From JBNKHH01 sp050290245 (GTDB taxonomy: Bacteria > Pseudomonadota > Alphaproteobacteria > Rhodobacterales > Rhodobacteraceae), in assembly GCA_050290245.1 (NCBI GenBank), contig JBNKHH010000033.1, positions 62,001 through 126,000 on the forward strand: a DNA stretch of 64,000 nucleotides, in the 5' to 3' direction. The notes under the pieces were generated by a model. That model ran no database searches. It was not told where the DNA came from and saw nothing but the letters and a program-made list of their open reading frames with translations. Position numbers and translations under genes: made by a program. Positions 27,315 through 36,063 of this stretch are shown in pieces (position 1 is the first letter of the stretch; the number at the start of each line of letters is the position of its first letter).

Positions 27315-28979
27315 TCAAACCTCGATTGTCCGGGGGCGTTTGCGTTCGAACCAGATGATCACGAACAGCCGTGTGACGAAAATCGCCGTGAAAACCGACG
27401 TCACGATGCCCGCCATCAGCGTGACCGCGAACCCCTTCACCGGGCCCGATCCCAAAATAAAGAGAATAAGCGCCGTGATGAAAGTGGTGATGTTGGCGTC
27501 GATGATCGCCGAAAGCGCGCGTTCATAGCCCTGGCTGATGGCGCGGCTCGGTCCCTTGGCAGTCTTCAATTCTTCGCGGATGCGCTCGAATACCAGCACG
27601 TTGGCATCCACCGCCATGCCGATCGTCAGGACGATCCCCGCGATACCCGGCAGGGTCAGCGTTGCGCCAAAGACGGAAAGAATACCAAGCAGAAGCGCGA
27701 CGTTCAAAATCAGTGCCAGGTTGGCGAAAATTCCGAACAACCCATAGGACAGCGCCATGAAGACCATGACCGCAAGGAAAGCGACAACACAGGCGATCCG
27801 CCCCGCGTCGATCGAATCCTGGCCCAGGCCCGGGCTGACGGTACGCTCTTCAAGGAATGTCAGTTCGGCCGGCAAAGCCCCTGCCCTGAGAAGAACCGCG
27901 AGATCTGTCGAGCTTTCGACGCTGAAATTGCCGGTGATTTGACCAGAGCCGCCGGTGATGGCCTCTTGGATGCGGGGCGCGGTGATGACCTTGTCATCAA
28001 GGACCGTCGCAAAAAGAGCGCCGACATTTTCAGATGTGTACTGCCCAAAAATGCGAGCCCCGGTCGGCTTGAAGCGGAATGAAACAGACGGGCGGCCGTT
28101 CTGGTCGAACGACGGTTGCGCGTCCTTCAGGTCTTCGCCCGAAAGAATGGCCCTGTTCTCGATGATGTAATACTGATCGGGATCGTCGAGGTCCTGGACG
28201 ACGACATTGCCGGACCCGGCGGAGGCCTGGGGATCGGCAGTCAGGCCAACGACCGGGTGGAAGGTCAGGCGGGCCGTGGTTCCGATCAGTTGTTTGAGTT
28301 CTTCGGCCGACCCGATGCCCGGCACCTGGATCAGGATCCGGTCCTTACCCTGGCGCTGGATCGTGGGTTCGCGCGTTCCGACCTCGTCGATACGGCGGCG
28401 GATGATTTCGAGCGCGCGTTTGACGGTGCGGTCGTCGGTGGCGACCTTTTCCTCGGGCGACAATTCGATGGTGACGACATTGCCCTGCCCGACGACGGCC
28501 AGATCCACGGCGCCGACTGCTGCAAGGCTGCTGACAGGTTGGGCCAGGCCACGCACGGCTCTGAGCGCTTCCTGCATCGAGTCGGCATTCTGAATGCGCA
28601 CCTGAAGCGTACCCTCGGGCGCCGTGTCCAACCGCTCAACGAATCCGACCTGGTCGCGAATGTTTACAAGGGCTTCACGCACATCGGGCCAATAACCGTC
28701 CATCCGGTCGGCATAGACATCTTCGACATGAACCTCGGCCAGGAGATGCGCACCTCCGCGCAGATCAAGCCCGAGGTTCACCAGGGTCGATGGCAGGAAC
28801 GAGGGCCACTGGGCTGCGTCGGCTTCACGTTGGGAACTGGATCCCAGAACCTCGATCTCGGCAACCGCGTCGTTGTGGGTTTCGACCTTAGAATAAAAGG
28901 CGTTCGGGAAGGAAAACAAAATCCCGGCGGCACAGACCGCCAGGATCACAAGGCGTTTCCACAGGGGAACCTGTAGCAT
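27315..28979 (-). CDS. secD: protein translocase subunit SecD
   Basis: SecD is the partner of SecF in preprotein translocation. The 554-residue protein has an N-terminal span, LGLDLRGGAHLL, a large periplasmic region and the C-terminal RND membrane domain with GMAVDANVLVFERIREEL. Length and motifs are normal. It lies 9 nt after yajC and 4 nt before secF. Confidence 0.96.
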   Translation of the reverse strand: MLQVPLWKRLVILAVCAAGILFSFPNAFYSKVETHNDAVAEIEVLGSSSQREADAAQWPSFLPSTLVNLGLDLRGGAHLLAEVHVEDVYADRMDGYWPDVREALVNIRDQVGFVERLDTAPEGTLQVRIQNADSMQEALRAVRGLAQPVSSLAAVGAVDLAVVGQGNVVTIELSPEEKVATDDRTVKRALEIIRRRIDEVGTREPTIQRQGKDRILIQVPGIGSAEELKQLIGTTARLTFHPVVGLTADPQASAGSGNVVVQDLDDPDQYYIIENRAILSGEDLKDAQPSFDQNGRPSVSFRFKPTGARIFGQYTSENVGALFATVLDDKVITAPRIQEAITGGSGQITGNFSVESSTDLAVLLRAGALPAELTFLEERTVSPGLGQDSIDAGRIACVVAFLAVMVFMALSYGLFGIFANLALILNVALLLGILSVFGATLTLPGIAGIVLTIGMAVDANVLVFERIREELKTAKGPSRAISQGYERALSAIIDANITTFITALILFILGSGPVKGFAVTLMAGIVTSVFTAIFVTRLFVIIWFERKRPRTIEV

Positions 28980-28988
28980 GTTCTGCCT

Positions 28989-29309
28989 TTACTTTGCGGG
29001 TTCGGTCTTGGAGCGAACGGTCTGGATAGTGTGCTTGAGCACGCGGACGTTGACGCCGGAGGCGATCTCGACCTCGACCTCGCCGTCGTCGCGCACCTTC
29101 GAGACCTTGCCGATCAGACCACCCTGGGTCACGACTTGGTCACCGCGGCGCAGCGCGTCGACCATGGCCGCGTGTTCCTTGGCTTTTTTCTGCTGAGGGC
29201 GGATCAGGAGAAAGTAGAAAATGGCGAAGATCGCGATGAAAAACGGCAGCTGGCTGAGAAGCGGTGCTGCACCACCAGCCGCCTGGGCATAGGCAGGTGT
29301 GACGAACAT
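28989..29309 (-). CDS. yajC: preprotein translocase subunit YajC
   Basis: YajC is a small single-span accessory of SecDF. The 106-residue protein has a membrane segment (PFFIAIFAIFYFLLI) directly followed by RPQQKKAKEH, then GDQVVTQGGLIGKV, all typical. It is the first gene of a long minus-strand operon yajC-secD-secF-TSUP-Mth938-ccmA-ccmB. Confidence 0.95.
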   Translation of the reverse strand: MFVTPAYAQAAGGAAPLLSQLPFFIAIFAIFYFLLIRPQQKKAKEHAAMVDALRRGDQVVTQGGLIGKVSKVRDDGEVEVEIASGVNVRVLKHTIQTVRSKTEPAK

Positions 29310-29763
29310 GGGCGGGTCCTTGTCTGTTGTCCGGGGGCCCGGCCCCCAACGATTTGGCGCACCCTATCTATGGGCGCAGACCTTGGCAAGCAACCCGCCC
29401 GGAGGTGGTTCTCGGCAGGGAATTTCTCGGCCAAGTCGTGGAACATGCCCTGCGAAAACGCGCGCTGTTTTCGATCCCCTCTCGCCTTTTTCCGCTTAAG
29501 TCTCTGAAAATACGCCAAAATAGCCTTCGTCATCGCTTTGGCATTGCGTTGCAATAAAATCGGTGCATGAGACACAGGAGATCAAGTCAGATTTCGAGAG
29601 AACCCCGACGCACCGGCCGCGCCCGAGTCGCTTCGTCCCGCCGACCGATGGCTATGAACGATCAAACCCGACCCGCGACGTCGCGGCTGTTGCGTGACAT
29701 GTCGAAATAAGGCATCGGAGAGGGAAAATAAGCAGCTATCAGGGCGTCAGAACAGGAGCATTC
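29310..29763. other. 454-nt divergent intergenic region between yajC and the C1 cluster
   Basis: I see no gene here. It must hold the promoter of the yajC operon (minus) and that of the one-carbon operon (plus). It contains a GC-rich inverted repeat next to yajC (29332-29346) and a 14-bp palindrome at 29673-29686. A GGAG-type site (ACAGGAGCATTC) precedes the ATG at 29764. Confidence 0.6.
29673..29686. promoter_or_regulatory. 14-bp palindrome upstream of the C1 operon
   Basis: CCGCGACGTCGCGG is perfectly palindromic and lies 77 nt upstream of the first gene of the methyl-transfer cluster. Its place and symmetry suit an operator, but GC-rich palindromes also occur by chance in such DNA. Confidence 0.3.
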
Positions 29764-30060
29764 ATGACCGCTGTCACCATCGTATACTGGCGCGATATTC
29801 CCGCGCAGGTGATCGTCGGGAAAGGCCGGCGCGGGGCCAAGGCGGCCCTGCCTGAGCGTTTCGAACAGGCGATCGACCGCGCGGCAATGAAGGTTGGCGC
29901 GAAGGACAGCGATGCCTACCTGTCAGAGTGGCATAAAGTCACTAACGACGATATAGATGCACCGGCAGACGAGCTGGCGCGCCAAACCGCAGACCGGATC
30001 GACCGGGACTATGACCAGAACCGGTTGAAGACACTGATCGAGAACGACGGATGGGCCTGA
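29764..30060 (+). CDS. Virulence_fact family small protein (C1 cluster)
   Basis: A 98-residue protein of the family named Virulence_fact (PF13769), with VTIVYWRDIPAQVIVGKGRRG at the N-terminus and a helical, charged rest. The name comes from an old label; nothing here indicates virulence. It is the first gene of a tight operon with a methylenetetrahydrofolate reductase, an HAD phosphatase and a methyl-THF:corrinoid methyltransferase, as in other marine Rhodobacterales genomes as I recall them. A role in folate or corrinoid chemistry is likely from context, but no mechanism is known to me. Confidence 0.8.
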   Translation: MTAVTIVYWRDIPAQVIVGKGRRGAKAALPERFEQAIDRAAMKVGAKDSDAYLSEWHKVTNDDIDAPADELARQTADRIDRDYDQNRLKTLIENDGWA

Positions 30061-30086
30061 CGCCCCGCGATATAGGACAAAGACTG

Positions 30087-31013
30087 ATGGCCTTGCTGAA
30101 CTTTCGCAAAAAGACAGACGCCGCTGCACCCGTGGATCCCAAGGTCGCGGACTTTTTGCAGGACTTTTCGATCGAGGTGATGCCGCGCACCGCCGAGAAG
30201 GTCGAGGATTTCCGCGCTATCCTGCCCCAGGGCACGCGCGTCTATATTGCCCATATCGAAGGCACGCCGATCGAGGACATGGTCGCCACCGCCAAACGTC
30301 TCAACGCCGACGGTTTCCAGGTCATGCCGCATTTCCCGGCCCGGATCATAAAGGATCAGGCGACACTGGCAGACTGGATCGCCCGGTATCAGGGCGAAGC
30401 AAACGTGCGTCAGGGCCTGATCCTGGCCGGCGGCGTTACAAAGCCGCACGGAGATTTTGACAGCTCGATGCAACTGCTGGAAAGCGGTGAGTTCGACAAG
30501 GCCGGCTTTGAACGCCTGCATGTCGCCGGACATCCCGAGGGCAACAAGGACATCGACCCGGACGGTGGAAAGCTCAACGTCGAAGCGGCGATGAAGTGGA
30601 AGGACGACTTCAGCTCGCGCACCGATGCCAAGATGGCCATCGTCACACAATTCGCCTTTGACGCCGGTCCGATCATCGAATGGGCCAACGCGGTGCAGGA
30701 CTCGGGCATCGGCCTGCCGATCCATATCGGCATTGCAGGCCCGGCCAAGCTTCAGACCCTGATCAAGTTCGCCGTGGCCTGTGGCGTCGGTCCCTCGCTC
30801 AAAGTCCTGCAAAAACGTGCCATGGATGTCAGCAAGCTGTTGTTGCCTTACGAGCCAGACGATGTCGTCACCGCTTTGGCGGATTACAAGGCGGCCAATC
30901 CTGACTTCGCCATCACCCATCTGCATCTGTTCCCGCTTGGCGGCATCAAGACCTCGGCCACCTGGGCACAATCGCGCGGAGCGGCTCCGGCTGCCGCCAG
31001 CCTGCCGTCGTGA
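30087..31013 (+). CDS. methylenetetrahydrofolate reductase family protein
   Basis: A 308-residue MetF-like TIM-barrel flavoprotein, which interconverts methyl-THF and methylene-THF; in a demethylation pathway it would run in the oxidising direction. Segments such as SIEVMPRTAEKVEDF (start of the barrel), QFAFDAGPIIEW (the QF...F motif) and a conserved HIGIAGPA are typical. I used MALLNFRKK as the start; an ATG at 30051 is possible and overlaps the previous gene by 10 nt. It overlaps the HAD gene by 4 nt. The C-terminus is Ala/Pro-rich. Confidence 0.85.
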   Translation: MALLNFRKKTDAAAPVDPKVADFLQDFSIEVMPRTAEKVEDFRAILPQGTRVYIAHIEGTPIEDMVATAKRLNADGFQVMPHFPARIIKDQATLADWIARYQGEANVRQGLILAGGVTKPHGDFDSSMQLLESGEFDKAGFERLHVAGHPEGNKDIDPDGGKLNVEAAMKWKDDFSSRTDAKMAIVTQFAFDAGPIIEWANAVQDSGIGLPIHIGIAGPAKLQTLIKFAVACGVGPSLKVLQKRAMDVSKLLLPYEPDDVVTALADYKAANPDFAITHLHLFPLGGIKTSATWAQSRGAAPAAASLPS

Positions 31014-31672
31014 CACTCAGGGCCATTCTGTTCGACATGGACGGGACGTTGATCGACAGCGACCCGATCCACGCCTCGGTCTTTGTCGAGTTCCTCGCAG
31101 AGCGTGGCGTGGATCTGGACGAAGACGCGTACACCGCACGCATCCACGGTCGACAGAACCGCGAGATATTCGCCGAGCTTTTGCCGGACCACGACCCCCG
31201 CGAAATGGACGCCGCCAAGGAGGCCGCCTTTCGTGCACGGGTAACGCCCGAGTTGCCGATGATCGCCGGGGCGCGCGATTTCGTTGCCGCGCTGGCCGCC
31301 GGGCCACTGCACCTGGGTGTCGTCACCAATGCCTGCCGCGCCAATCTGGACGCGGTGCTTGAAGCCCTTGATCTTGGCAAGAGCTTTGATCACCGCATCT
31401 CGGCGGACGACGTCAGCCACGGCAAGCCGCACCCGGAACTCTATCAAAAAGCCATGGCCGCTCTGGGTGTCACGCCGGATCAGGCCATTGCCTTCGAGGA
31501 CAGCCCATCGGGCGTCCAATCCGCCCGCGCCGCAGGTCTGCCAGTCATCGGCATTACCTCAAGCCTTTCCGCGTCTGAGTTGATCGAGCTTGGCGCGACC
31601 CATACCATCGGGGATTTCACTGATCCCTCGCTGACCCAACACCTCGCCATTCCCGAAGGAGCGACTTCATGA
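31010..31672 (+). CDS. HAD-superfamily phosphatase
   Basis: A 220-residue HAD hydrolase with motif I FDMDGTLIDSD, motif II VVTNA, and motif III/IV KPHPELY and FEDSPSG, like beta-phosphoglucomutase or phosphoglycolate phosphatase. The start is a GTG inside the previous gene's stop (GTGA) and the end overlaps the next ATG (ATGA), so it is tightly coupled to both C1 genes. Its substrate in this pathway is unknown; a housekeeping role in removing a phosphorylated side product is one possibility. Confidence 0.85.
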   Translation: MTLRAILFDMDGTLIDSDPIHASVFVEFLAERGVDLDEDAYTARIHGRQNREIFAELLPDHDPREMDAAKEAAFRARVTPELPMIAGARDFVAALAAGPLHLGVVTNACRANLDAVLEALDLGKSFDHRISADDVSHGKPHPELYQKAMAALGVTPDQAIAFEDSPSGVQSARAAGLPVIGITSSLSASELIELGATHTIGDFTDPSLTQHLAIPEGATS

Positions 31673-32658
31673 CCCGTACGGTCCTCGAATCCAAATCCAA
31701 GACCGCCATCATCGGCTTTGACGCGCCGTTCTGCGTCATCGGCGAGCGAATTAACCCGACAGGCCGCAAGATCCTGAACGCCCAGCTTGAGGCTGGCGAT
31801 TTCTCGACCGTGGAAAAGGACGCCCTGAGCCAGGTTGCCTGTGGTGCCATGGTGCTGGACATCAACTCCGGCGCGGTATTCTCGAACAAGATGGCCGAGG
31901 ATCCGCGTTACGCAGACAACAACTTTGTCGAGCCGCCGCTGATGCGACGGCTGATTGAGATTGTGCAGAATACGGTCGACGTACCTCTGTGCATCGACAG
32001 TTCGGTCCCTGCCGCGCTGGAGGCCGGTCTCTCGATCGCCCAGGGCCGTCCGCTGGTGAACTCGGTCACGGGCGAAGAAGACCGGCTGGAAGAGGTCCTA
32101 CCGCTGGTCAAGAAGTACAACGTGCCGGTGGTGGCGATCTCGAACGACGAGACGGGGATTTCCGACGACCCGGACGTGCGATTTGCCGTCGCCAAGAAGA
32201 TCGTTGAGCGCGCTGCCGATTACGGTATCCCGGCCCATGATATCGTCGTGGACCCGCTGGTCATGCCGATCGGCGCCAAGGCGGACGCAGGCACGGGTGT
32301 GTTCGCTCTGGTCGGACGTCTGAGAAATGAGCTTGGCGTCAACACCACTTGCGGAGCCTCGAACGTGTCCTTCGCCATGCCGCACCGGCACGGCATCAAT
32401 GCGGCTTTCCTTTCGATGGCCATCGGCGCCGGCATGACCAGCGCGATCATGAACCCCGTGCGCCCCGTCGAGATGGAGGCCATCCACGCCGCCAACCTGA
32501 TGATGAATCACGACCCGAACGGCGCGACCTGGATCAACTTTGCCCGCGTGCTTGACGCCGTTGCGGAAGGCACGGATTTCCCGACCGCAAGCGCCGCCGC
32601 GGCAGCAGCAGGTGGCGGAAGTGGCCGGCGCAGCGGCGGACGCCGTCGGCGCGCCTGA
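31669..32658 (+). CDS. methyltetrahydrofolate:corrinoid methyltransferase
   Basis: A 329-residue pterin-binding TIM-barrel enzyme of the AcsE/MtgA type, which moves a methyl group between a corrinoid protein and tetrahydrofolate. GERINPTGRK near residue 25, LDINSGAVF, and NTTCGASNVSFAMP with the Asn expected to bind the pterin are visible. In an aerobic demethylation pathway it would accept a methyl group from a methylated corrinoid protein. After the barrel the chain ends in about 25 residues of Ala/Gly/Arg-rich sequence (GGGSGRRSGGRRRRA), an unusual basic tail also seen on the ASKHA protein of this cluster. A terminator follows. Confidence 0.88.
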   Translation: MTRTVLESKSKTAIIGFDAPFCVIGERINPTGRKILNAQLEAGDFSTVEKDALSQVACGAMVLDINSGAVFSNKMAEDPRYADNNFVEPPLMRRLIEIVQNTVDVPLCIDSSVPAALEAGLSIAQGRPLVNSVTGEEDRLEEVLPLVKKYNVPVVAISNDETGISDDPDVRFAVAKKIVERAADYGIPAHDIVVDPLVMPIGAKADAGTGVFALVGRLRNELGVNTTCGASNVSFAMPHRHGINAAFLSMAIGAGMTSAIMNPVRPVEMEAIHAANLMMNHDPNGATWINFARVLDAVAEGTDFPTASAAAAAAGGGSGRRSGGRRRRA

Positions 32659-32667
32659 CAGGAACAC

Positions 32668-32721
32668 CGGGCGGCGGAGAAATCGCAAAAAGCGACAATT
32701 CGCCGCCCGTTTCCCCTTTTT
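32668..32721 (+). terminator. terminator after the methyltransferase gene
   Basis: A 9-bp stem (32668-32676 with 32701-32709, half CGGGCGGCG) has a long loop that can itself fold, and is followed by TTTCCCCTTTTT. Confidence 0.75.
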
Positions 32722-32790
32722 GGCCGTTTCGCTCGCCTGGTTTACGCGGCATAATCTGCTCAAATTCATAGGCATATGGAGAGAAACCCA

Positions 32791-33189
32791 ATGAAACAAG
32801 CATTTGCAGCCGCTTCGCTGGCCCTTCTGGCCTTGGCGGGCCCTGTCCTGGCCGACGGCTCGGCCGAAGACGGCGAACAGGTCTTCAAGAAGTGCAAGGC
32901 CTGCCACCAGGTCGGCGACAATGCCAAGAACCGCACAGGCCCAGTTCTGAACGGTGTCGTCGGTGCAGCAGCCGGCGCCGTTGACGGATACAAGTATTCC
33001 AAGCCGCTTTTGGCCGCCGCCGAAGGCGGTCTGGTCTGGACCGAAGAAAACCTCGACGCCTGGCTGGCCGATCCCAGCGGCTTCCTGAAGGAGGTCACCG
33101 GCGACAGCAAGGCGCGCTCGAAAATGACGCTGAAGCTGGCAGACGAGGACGACCGCGAGAACGTCATCGCCTATCTCGGCAGCCTCTGA
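32791..33189 (+). CDS. class I cytochrome c (c2-like)
   Basis: A 132-residue periplasmic electron carrier. It has a signal peptide (MKQAFAAASLALLALAGPVLA), haem-binding CKACH and a C-terminal Met region (ARSKMTLKL) that can be the sixth ligand, as in cytochrome c2/c-550 types. GGAGAG precedes the ATG. It has its own terminator on each side, so it is a separate transcription unit lodged between the methyltransferase and the activator gene; the link to C1 metabolism is only by position. Confidence 0.9.
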   Translation: MKQAFAAASLALLALAGPVLADGSAEDGEQVFKKCKACHQVGDNAKNRTGPVLNGVVGAAAGAVDGYKYSKPLLAAAEGGLVWTEENLDAWLADPSGFLKEVTGDSKARSKMTLKLADEDDRENVIAYLGSL

Positions 33190-33224
33190 AGATCCGGACG
33201 GTTTTACCGTCGAATACGTTTGAC

Positions 33225-33258
33225 AAAGTGCGGGCTTTCGAGCCCGCGCTTTTCTTTT
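33225..33258 (+). terminator. cytochrome c terminator
   Basis: A 12-bp stem with one G-T pair (33225-33236 with 33241-33252), a TTCG tetraloop and a TCTTTT tail. Confidence 0.9.
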
Positions 33259-33350
33259 GGAGCTGACGCAAAATGCCTCCCAGAGGCCGCGCGCGGGCTT
33301 TTCACTCATTCCCAAAGCTTTATGGTGCGCCGAGAAGGAGACCGCCGACG

Positions 33351-35390
33351 ATGGACGACACCGCCCTTGTAATCTTTACGCCCTCGGGCAAGCGCGGACG
33401 CGTCGCCACGGGGACGACGGTGCTGGACGCAGCGCGCCAATTGGGCGTTGATCTGGATTCGGTTTGTGGCGGACGCGGCATCTGTTCGAAATGCCAGGTC
33501 ACGCCCGGCGTCGGCGCGTTCTCAAAGCATGGCGTCACCGTTGCCGAAGATGCCCTGTCAGAATGGAACGCGGTTGAAGCGCGCTATGACGAAAAACGTG
33601 GCCTGCCCAAGGGCCGACGGCTGGGCTGTCAGGCGCGCATACAGGGCGACGTCGTCTTGGATGTCCCCCCCGAAAGCCAGGTCCACAAGCAGGTCGTGCG
33701 AAAGGCCGCGACGGCCCGCTCCATCACAATGGATCCGGCCACGCGGCTCTACTATGTCGAGGTGCGTGAACCTGACATGCACGAGCCGACAGGCGATTTG
33801 CAACGACTGAGCGAAGCGCTGAAACGGGACTGGAAGATCGAAAATGTCCAGGCAGCGCCAACGTTGTTGCGGAAGCTCCAGCCCGTTCTGCGGCAAGGCA
33901 AATGGGCCGTCACGGTTGCCGTCTGGCAGGACCATCGGGGTGGCGCGCCTGTTCTGGTCGACATTTGGCCCGGCTATTTCGAAGGCCGCCTTTTCGGGCT
34001 GGCCATAGACCTTGGATCGACCACTATCGCAGCGCACCTGTGCGATCTGAGAAACGGCCAGGTCAAGGCCTCGGCCGGCGTCATGAATCCGCAAATCCGC
34101 TTTGGCGAAGACCTGATGAGCCGGGTGTCCTATGCCATGATGAACCCGGGCGGTGATGTCGAGATGACTACTGCCGTGCGCGAGGCCCTGAACGGGCTGG
34201 CGCGCGACCTCGCCACCGAGGCCGAGGTTCCGCCGGATCAGATCGTCGAGGCTGTCATCGTCTGCAACCCGGTGATGCACCACCTGCTGTTGGGCATCGA
34301 CCCGGTCGAGTTGGGTCAGGCCCCCTTTGCGCTGGCCACGTCCGATTCCGTCACCCTGCCCGCCGTTGCGTTGGATCTGAACACCATCAATGCCCAGTCG
34401 ATGGCCTATCTTTTGCCATGCATCGCGGGGCATGTAGGCGCGGACTGCGCCGCGGTGGCCCTGTCCGAAGAGCCCTACAAATCCGACGACCTGGTACTGA
34501 TCTGCGATGTCGGCACCAATGCCGAGATCCTATTGGGTAACAAGACCGGAGTTCTGGCCTGTTCCTCTCCCACCGGGCCGGCCTTTGAGGGAGCGCAGAT
34601 TTCCTCGGGCCAACGCGCCGCCCCCGGCGCCATCGAGCGGATCGAAATCGACCCGGTCTCGAAAGAACCGCGCTTCCGCGTGATCGGCTCGGAGCTCTGG
34701 TCGGATGAAGAAGGGTTTGGCTTGGAAACCGCCGTCAGCGGCATCACCGGCATCTGCGGCTCGGGTATCATCGAGGCGGTGGCCGAGATGCGCATGGCTG
34801 GTCTGTTGGACCCTTCGGGGCTGATCGGCTCGCCCCAGCAGACAGGCACCGAACGCTGCGTCCCCGACGGGCGCACACATGCCTATGTGGTCTTTGACGG
34901 GCGCGCCCAGGGCGGTCCGCTGATCACTGTCACCCAGGGCGACATTCGTGCGATCCAATTGGCCAAATCGGCGCTTTATGCGGGCGCGCGCCTGTTGATG
35001 GACGAACTGAACGTCGACGCGGTTGACCGGATCGTCCTTGCAGGGGCATTTGGTGCGCATATTTCGCCAAAGCACGCGATGGTGCTGGGCATGATACCCG
35101 ACTGCAAGCTGGAGCAGGTGACCTCGGCAGGGAACGCCGCAGGCACCGGCGCTCGCATCGCGCTGTGCGATATCTCGGCGCGGGCGCGGATCGAAACCGA
35201 GGTGACACGCATCACAAAGGTCGAAACAGCCATCGAGCCGCGATTCCAGGAACACTTCGTGGCCGCAAATGCCATTCCACACGCCACTGCAACCTTCCCT
35301 GAACTGTCGCAGGTCGTCACCCTGCCCCAGGTCTCGTTCAACACCGGTGGAGGAGAGGACGGCGGCCGGCGGCGCAGGCGGCGCGGGTGA
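33351..35390 (+). CDS. ferredoxin-ASKHA corrinoid activation protein (RamA/RACo-like)
   Basis: A 679-residue fusion of an N-terminal [2Fe-2S] ferredoxin domain (Cys39, Cys45, Cys48, Cys93; CGGRGICSKC) and a long ASKHA ATPase region with a phosphate loop GLAIDLGSTT (216-225). Such proteins use ATP to reduce cob(II)alamin back to cob(I)alamin in corrinoid methyltransferase systems. AAGGAG lies 9 nt upstream of the ATG at 33351. The protein ends in a Gly/Arg-rich tail (GGGEDGGRRRRRRG), like the methyltransferase. The gene's GTGA overlap couples it to a membrane protein gene. Confidence 0.88.
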   Translation: MDDTALVIFTPSGKRGRVATGTTVLDAARQLGVDLDSVCGGRGICSKCQVTPGVGAFSKHGVTVAEDALSEWNAVEARYDEKRGLPKGRRLGCQARIQGDVVLDVPPESQVHKQVVRKAATARSITMDPATRLYYVEVREPDMHEPTGDLQRLSEALKRDWKIENVQAAPTLLRKLQPVLRQGKWAVTVAVWQDHRGGAPVLVDIWPGYFEGRLFGLAIDLGSTTIAAHLCDLRNGQVKASAGVMNPQIRFGEDLMSRVSYAMMNPGGDVEMTTAVREALNGLARDLATEAEVPPDQIVEAVIVCNPVMHHLLLGIDPVELGQAPFALATSDSVTLPAVALDLNTINAQSMAYLLPCIAGHVGADCAAVALSEEPYKSDDLVLICDVGTNAEILLGNKTGVLACSSPTGPAFEGAQISSGQRAAPGAIERIEIDPVSKEPRFRVIGSELWSDEEGFGLETAVSGITGICGSGIIEAVAEMRMAGLLDPSGLIGSPQQTGTERCVPDGRTHAYVVFDGRAQGGPLITVTQGDIRAIQLAKSALYAGARLLMDELNVDAVDRIVLAGAFGAHISPKHAMVLGMIPDCKLEQVTSAGNAAGTGARIALCDISARARIETEVTRITKVETAIEPRFQEHFVAANAIPHATATFPELSQVVTLPQVSFNTGGGEDGGRRRRRRG

Positions 35391-36025
35391 GCGCCGCGCG
35401 CGACCCGGTCTATCTGGCGGCCTTTGCCGCATCGCTGATCCTGACTGCACTGTTGCTCCACCGGGAACCGGGTATCTTTCAGTGGCTGCTCGGCCCGTTA
35501 CCTGCCCTTGCGGTGGTTGTCGCGGCAGGACTCGCCGGATGGCTGGCTCTGTCCCTGACGGGCGGCGGAGATACCCGTGTCCCTTGGCGGCACATCGTTC
35601 CCGTGGCCGCGCTATTTGTCGTTCCACCCGTGTTGATCGACCTCTTCCTGCCATTCCCGCGCGACATCAACGTGCCACTGCCCCAGGCCCTGGCGTTCTA
35701 TCCCGTCGCCGGGTTCGTCGCCGAAGCGCTGTTCCACCTGGTGCCACTTGCCGTCATGGTCGTGCTCCTGCGGCGGCGCGACTTGCCGGTCTGGGCCTTT
35801 ACGCCAGCCGCATTCGCCGAGCCGCTGTTCCAGGCGGCCATGAGTGGCGGAATGACATTGCAGGGAATGCTGGTCGCGTTTCACGTGCTGGCCTTCAGTT
35901 CGGTCCAGCTCTGGATGTTTCGCCGATACGGCTATGCGGCCATGCTGGCCCTGCGGTTGGTGTTCTATTTAGGCTGGCACCTGATCTGGGGCGTCCTGCG
36001 TCTTTCGCTGATGTTCCCCGCTTGA
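35387..36025 (+). CDS. integral membrane protein, CPBP-like
   Basis: A 212-residue protein with about seven hydrophobic segments. GFVAEALFHL, AFHVLAFSS and YLGWHLIWG lie in positions reminiscent of the CPBP (CAAX protease/bacteriocin processing) motifs, but the conserved double Glu is not clear, so it may be a degenerate or unrelated family. Start GTG at 35387 overlaps the activator stop by 4 nt, which suggests a functional link to the corrinoid activator that cannot be defined. Confidence 0.65.
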   Translation: MSAARDPVYLAAFAASLILTALLLHREPGIFQWLLGPLPALAVVVAAGLAGWLALSLTGGGDTRVPWRHIVPVAALFVVPPVLIDLFLPFPRDINVPLPQALAFYPVAGFVAEALFHLVPLAVMVVLLRRRDLPVWAFTPAAFAEPLFQAAMSGGMTLQGMLVAFHVLAFSSVQLWMFRRYGYAAMLALRLVFYLGWHLIWGVLRLSLMFPA

Positions 36026-36063
36026 CCGGCCCGGTGCCATCGCTTACCTGAAAGCTCAGGCGC

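Noticed and set aside
29332..29346. GC-rich inverted repeat next to yajC as a terminator or riboswitch.
   Set aside because: It has no T-tail on either strand, is upstream of the yajC start, and shows no riboswitch-like conserved elements.
29764..30060. Reading the Virulence_fact family name as evidence of pathogenicity.
   Set aside because: The name is a historical label; gene context is one-carbon metabolism.
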